NCBI GenBank assembly: GCA_951813545.1
Contig: OX638352.1
Coordinates: 682,001 to 746,000, forward strand
Direction: 5' to 3'
DNA: 64,000 nt
Origin: an uncultured Poribacteria bacterium
GTDB taxonomy: Bacteria; Poribacteria; WGA-4E; WGA-3G
Shown here: one piece after another, positions 62,185 to 64,000 of the stretch
Position numbering within the stretch: the first letter of the stretch is position 1
Layout of the letters: every line of letters starts with the position of its first letter
Made by a program: the position numbers and the translations under genes
Notes under the pieces: model-generated
What the model was told of the DNA's origin: nothing
Database searches by the model: none
The model's input: the letters and a program-made list of their open reading frames with translations, nothing else

Positions 62185-62931
62185 ATGCTTACATTTTATC
62201 TGGCAATTGCGGTGGTGACGGTCCCACTCGGCGCGGGCATTGCTTTTGTATCACGCGTGCAGCAGAGGCATTTCGGAAACATTTTTGGGCTGACTGCTGG
62301 TGCAGTGCTCGGCATTGTCTTGGTAATGATGATGCACCTTTACACCGAGGTAGGTTACGTCACAATCCTCGTGATGTGGGGAGGGTTCTTCCTAATCTTC
62401 GTGGTGGAACACCTTACCACACATCGGCGCGATGAAACCGAGAGGAACATAGACGACAAGGACGGCAGCTGGAGCGTCAACTTAACAGTCCTCGGTTTAT
62501 CGCTTCATTCATTGGCAGATGGGTTTAATTTGGTTATCGCGGCAAGAGAGGAGACACTCGGATGGGCACTCGCACTTGGCATATTGATCCACCGCCTGCC
62601 AGTCGCGACGCTTATTACCGTCCCCCTTCTGCGGAATCAGACTTTTGGTAAGGTCCTGGTGAGACTAACCCCCTTGATACTTGGACCAGTTATCGGCGCA
62701 GTACTGGGAGAGCAGCTGCTACGCGGAACTTTCGAAGAACTGACAGATTACTTGACGGCATTCGCTGTTGGCACGCTGCTGCACGTTGTGATGGATGGGT
62801 TTCGTGGTAACTATACTGCCGAAAGTACAGGTTTGAGTCGTGTTGCGAAAGTGCTGTTTGTTCTCGGTTTCGTCCTAACCTTTTGTGTTATCTATTTCTT
62901 TCAGGGATTTGAGGGTGAGCATCTTCATTAA
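62185..62931 (+). CDS. ZIP-family metal transporter-like protein
   Basis: This 248-residue membrane protein has about eight helices. LSLHSLADGFNLVIAA in helix 4 and ILIHRLPVA in helix 5 match the metal-binding helices of ZIP transporters, where H-N/S-x-x-(D/E)-G is typical. The His-containing loop THRRDETERNIDDKDG lies between helices 3 and 4. It probably moves zinc or another divalent metal into the cytoplasm. The dyad in its promoter suggests a metalloregulator. The following gene may overlap its end. Confidence 0.75.
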   Translation: MLTFYLAIAVVTVPLGAGIAFVSRVQQRHFGNIFGLTAGAVLGIVLVMMMHLYTEVGYVTILVMWGGFFLIFVVEHLTTHRRDETERNIDDKDGSWSVNLTVLGLSLHSLADGFNLVIAAREETLGWALALGILIHRLPVATLITVPLLRNQTFGKVLVRLTPLILGPVIGAVLGEQLLRGTFEELTDYLTAFAVGTLLHVVMDGFRGNYTAESTGLSRVAKVLFVLGFVLTFCVIYFFQGFEGEHLH

Positions 62932-63040
62932 ATGGCTATCGGCTATCCGAAACCATCTGCTATCGGCAGTGCCTGTGGCAGTTGCTAATATTTTTTCCCG
63001 CCACAAGATTCTCTTACTGACGGCTGAAAGCCGACTGCTG
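62932..63040. repeat. family 4 type repeat (GGCTATCGG/GACGGCTG units)
   Basis: GGCTATCGGCTATCCGAAAC and GACGGCTGAAAGCCGACTGC are partly complementary arms. If the next gene starts at GTG 62915 this repeat is translated as part of it. Confidence 0.5.
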
Positions 63041-64000
63041 ATGGCTCTCTTCTGCTTTGTGGTGTTCGTTGCGCCGGCGAAGAGTGACCAAATCCCCATT
63101 GCGGTATCCGGCACACCAAGAGCAACCCTCCAAATCGGAGCGAATGCCTCGGAACAGGAACAGTTCGCAGCCACAGAAATCCAAACCTTTATTCAGAAAT
63201 TCACAGGTGCCACACTCGATATCCGTACCAATCGGCAACAGACGGAAACCCAGACGGTGATTGTACTGGGTACTCCAAAATCGAACCCGACGATTGCTAA
63301 CCTACAAGCAAATGTAGAACTCACATTGGGAGAAGGACTCGGAGACGAAGGCTATCGTATCAAAACCGTAGAGGTCGGGACCGAAATCGTCATAGTTGTG
63401 ACAGCACACACCGAGAGAGGTGTTATCTACGGTGCGTATGCCTTTATTGAGCAATGTATTACGGCGTTGACCGGCTTGTCACCCGTGCATCCAGATATAT
63501 CGGTCGCTAAGGCACAAGCACTGCTCGTCCCGTTCATAAACGAGACCTCAGTACCCTTTTATCCAGTGCGCGCTGTCCTGGAAATAGAGAACCCGGATTG
63601 GCTTGCCCGACACCGTATCAATATGAGCGGTGGGGAAGGCATTTGGACCGGCACTGGCATTGAAGATGGATTTGGAACAGCGTTTAAATATGTGGACACG
63701 CCGGCATTTGAAGCGTTGCAAGACGAACCGATAGGTCAACGGCGAGAACGTATCGCAACACTCCAAAATCGGTTCAACGCGCTTAAAGAACGCGGCATCG
63801 ATGCCTATCTTTTCATGTACGTGACTGGTGAACCAACAGAGGCATTGATCCAACAGCGTCCTGATGTCTTAGGACCGGCGGTGCTTTACGGTGCGTCTCG
63901 GAACGAAGTCTCTTATCACCCGTTTTGTTGGTCTAAACCTGAATTTCATACACTTGTAAAAGAATTAACGCAGGCAATCGTGCGAAACTATCCGGCACTC
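63041..64000 (+). CDS. glycoside hydrolase-like protein with GH67/GH20-type N-terminal domain (3' end outside window)
   Basis: The frame runs open to the window end. From the ATG at 63041 a signal peptide (MALFCFVVFVAPAKS) leads into ASEQEQFAATEIQTFIQKFT and HTERGVIYGAYAFIEQ, the pattern of the alpha-glucuronidase (GH67) or GH20 N-terminal domain also seen in DUF4838 proteins. The later part (RERIATLQNRFNALKERGID, then AYLFMYV) begins a barrel domain. It should act on glycans outside the cytoplasm. A GTG at 62915 is in frame with GAGG upstream, overlaps the ZIP gene and would add 42 residues translated from a repeat; the ATG is preferred. Confidence 0.72.
   Translation, partial: MALFCFVVFVAPAKSDQIPIAVSGTPRATLQIGANASEQEQFAATEIQTFIQKFTGATLDIRTNRQQTETQTVIVLGTPKSNPTIANLQANVELTLGEGLGDEGYRIKTVEVGTEIVIVVTAHTERGVIYGAYAFIEQCITALTGLSPVHPDISVAKAQALLVPFINETSVPFYPVRAVLEIENPDWLARHRINMSGGEGIWTGTGIEDGFGTAFKYVDTPAFEALQDEPIGQRRERIATLQNRFNALKERGIDAYLFMYVTGEPTEALIQQRPDVLGPAVLYGASRNEVSYHPFCWSKPEFHTLVKELTQAIVRNYPAL

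Overview
The window is a stretch of chromosome from an uncultured, Gram-negative-type bacterium of moderate GC. Several traits together suggest a Candidatus Poribacteria-like lineage: paralogous phytanoyl-CoA dioxygenases and amidohydrolases, Gfo/Idh/MocA oxidoreductases, an FG-GAP protein ending in an NPFNPET-type sorting tail, a bacterial selenoprotein N homologue, and many short palindromic repeats. This assignment is an inference; there is no rRNA or tRNA gene to anchor it. All ORF starts and sites below were read by eye.

Region 1 (1-13354) is a membrane and redox island. ABC-2 type permeases (one cut by the window edge, then an overlapping pair) lie next to a HicAB module. They share a BlaI-type operator (TGCTAA-N4-TTAGCA) with a blaI-blaR1 pair. 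The BlaR1-like protein has an M56 protease domain (HELAH), but its outer part is a pilin-like segment, TPRs and a TlpA thioredoxin domain instead of a penicillin sensor. Three paralogues of that outer part follow. The last is a fusion of a full selenoprotein N domain to a TlpA domain, with an in-frame UGA in the motif SC-U-GSG and a SECIS-like hairpin just downstream.

Region 2 (13962-34210) holds a sugar isomerase-like gene, a PIG-L deacetylase, a Gfo/Idh oxidoreductase, two small lipoproteins, a peptidase/beta-propeller/outer-membrane-barrel protein, a UPF0182 membrane protein, pheA, queG, a propeller-like protein, an FG-GAP protein and queF. Between UPF0182 and pheA lies a dense RNA-like fold followed by an 81-codon DUF5069-like gene with an in-frame UGA and its own SECIS-like hairpin. 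It is a second selenoprotein candidate.

Region 3 (34292-52208) is catabolic and accessory: Gfo/Idh, PhyH, TPR, GMC oxidoreductase, a PLP enzyme, two amidohydrolases, a second PhyH and a serine hydrolase. It also carries defence or toxin genes: a PIN toxin with an unusual partner, and an EcoRI-like restriction-modification pair whose endonuclease gene is split by an IS3-family element. Several broken genes sit here.

Region 4 (52260-64000) carries IS elements of at least three kinds, including the second of two 1093-bp copies with 5-bp target duplications. It also has an ABC exporter with two paralogous permeases, a DUF5131 gene with a remnant of its usual TcmP partner, a ZIP-like transporter behind a strong dyad, and a truncated glycoside-hydrolase-like gene. 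At least four families of small repeats fill the gaps, and one repeat lies inside a coding sequence.
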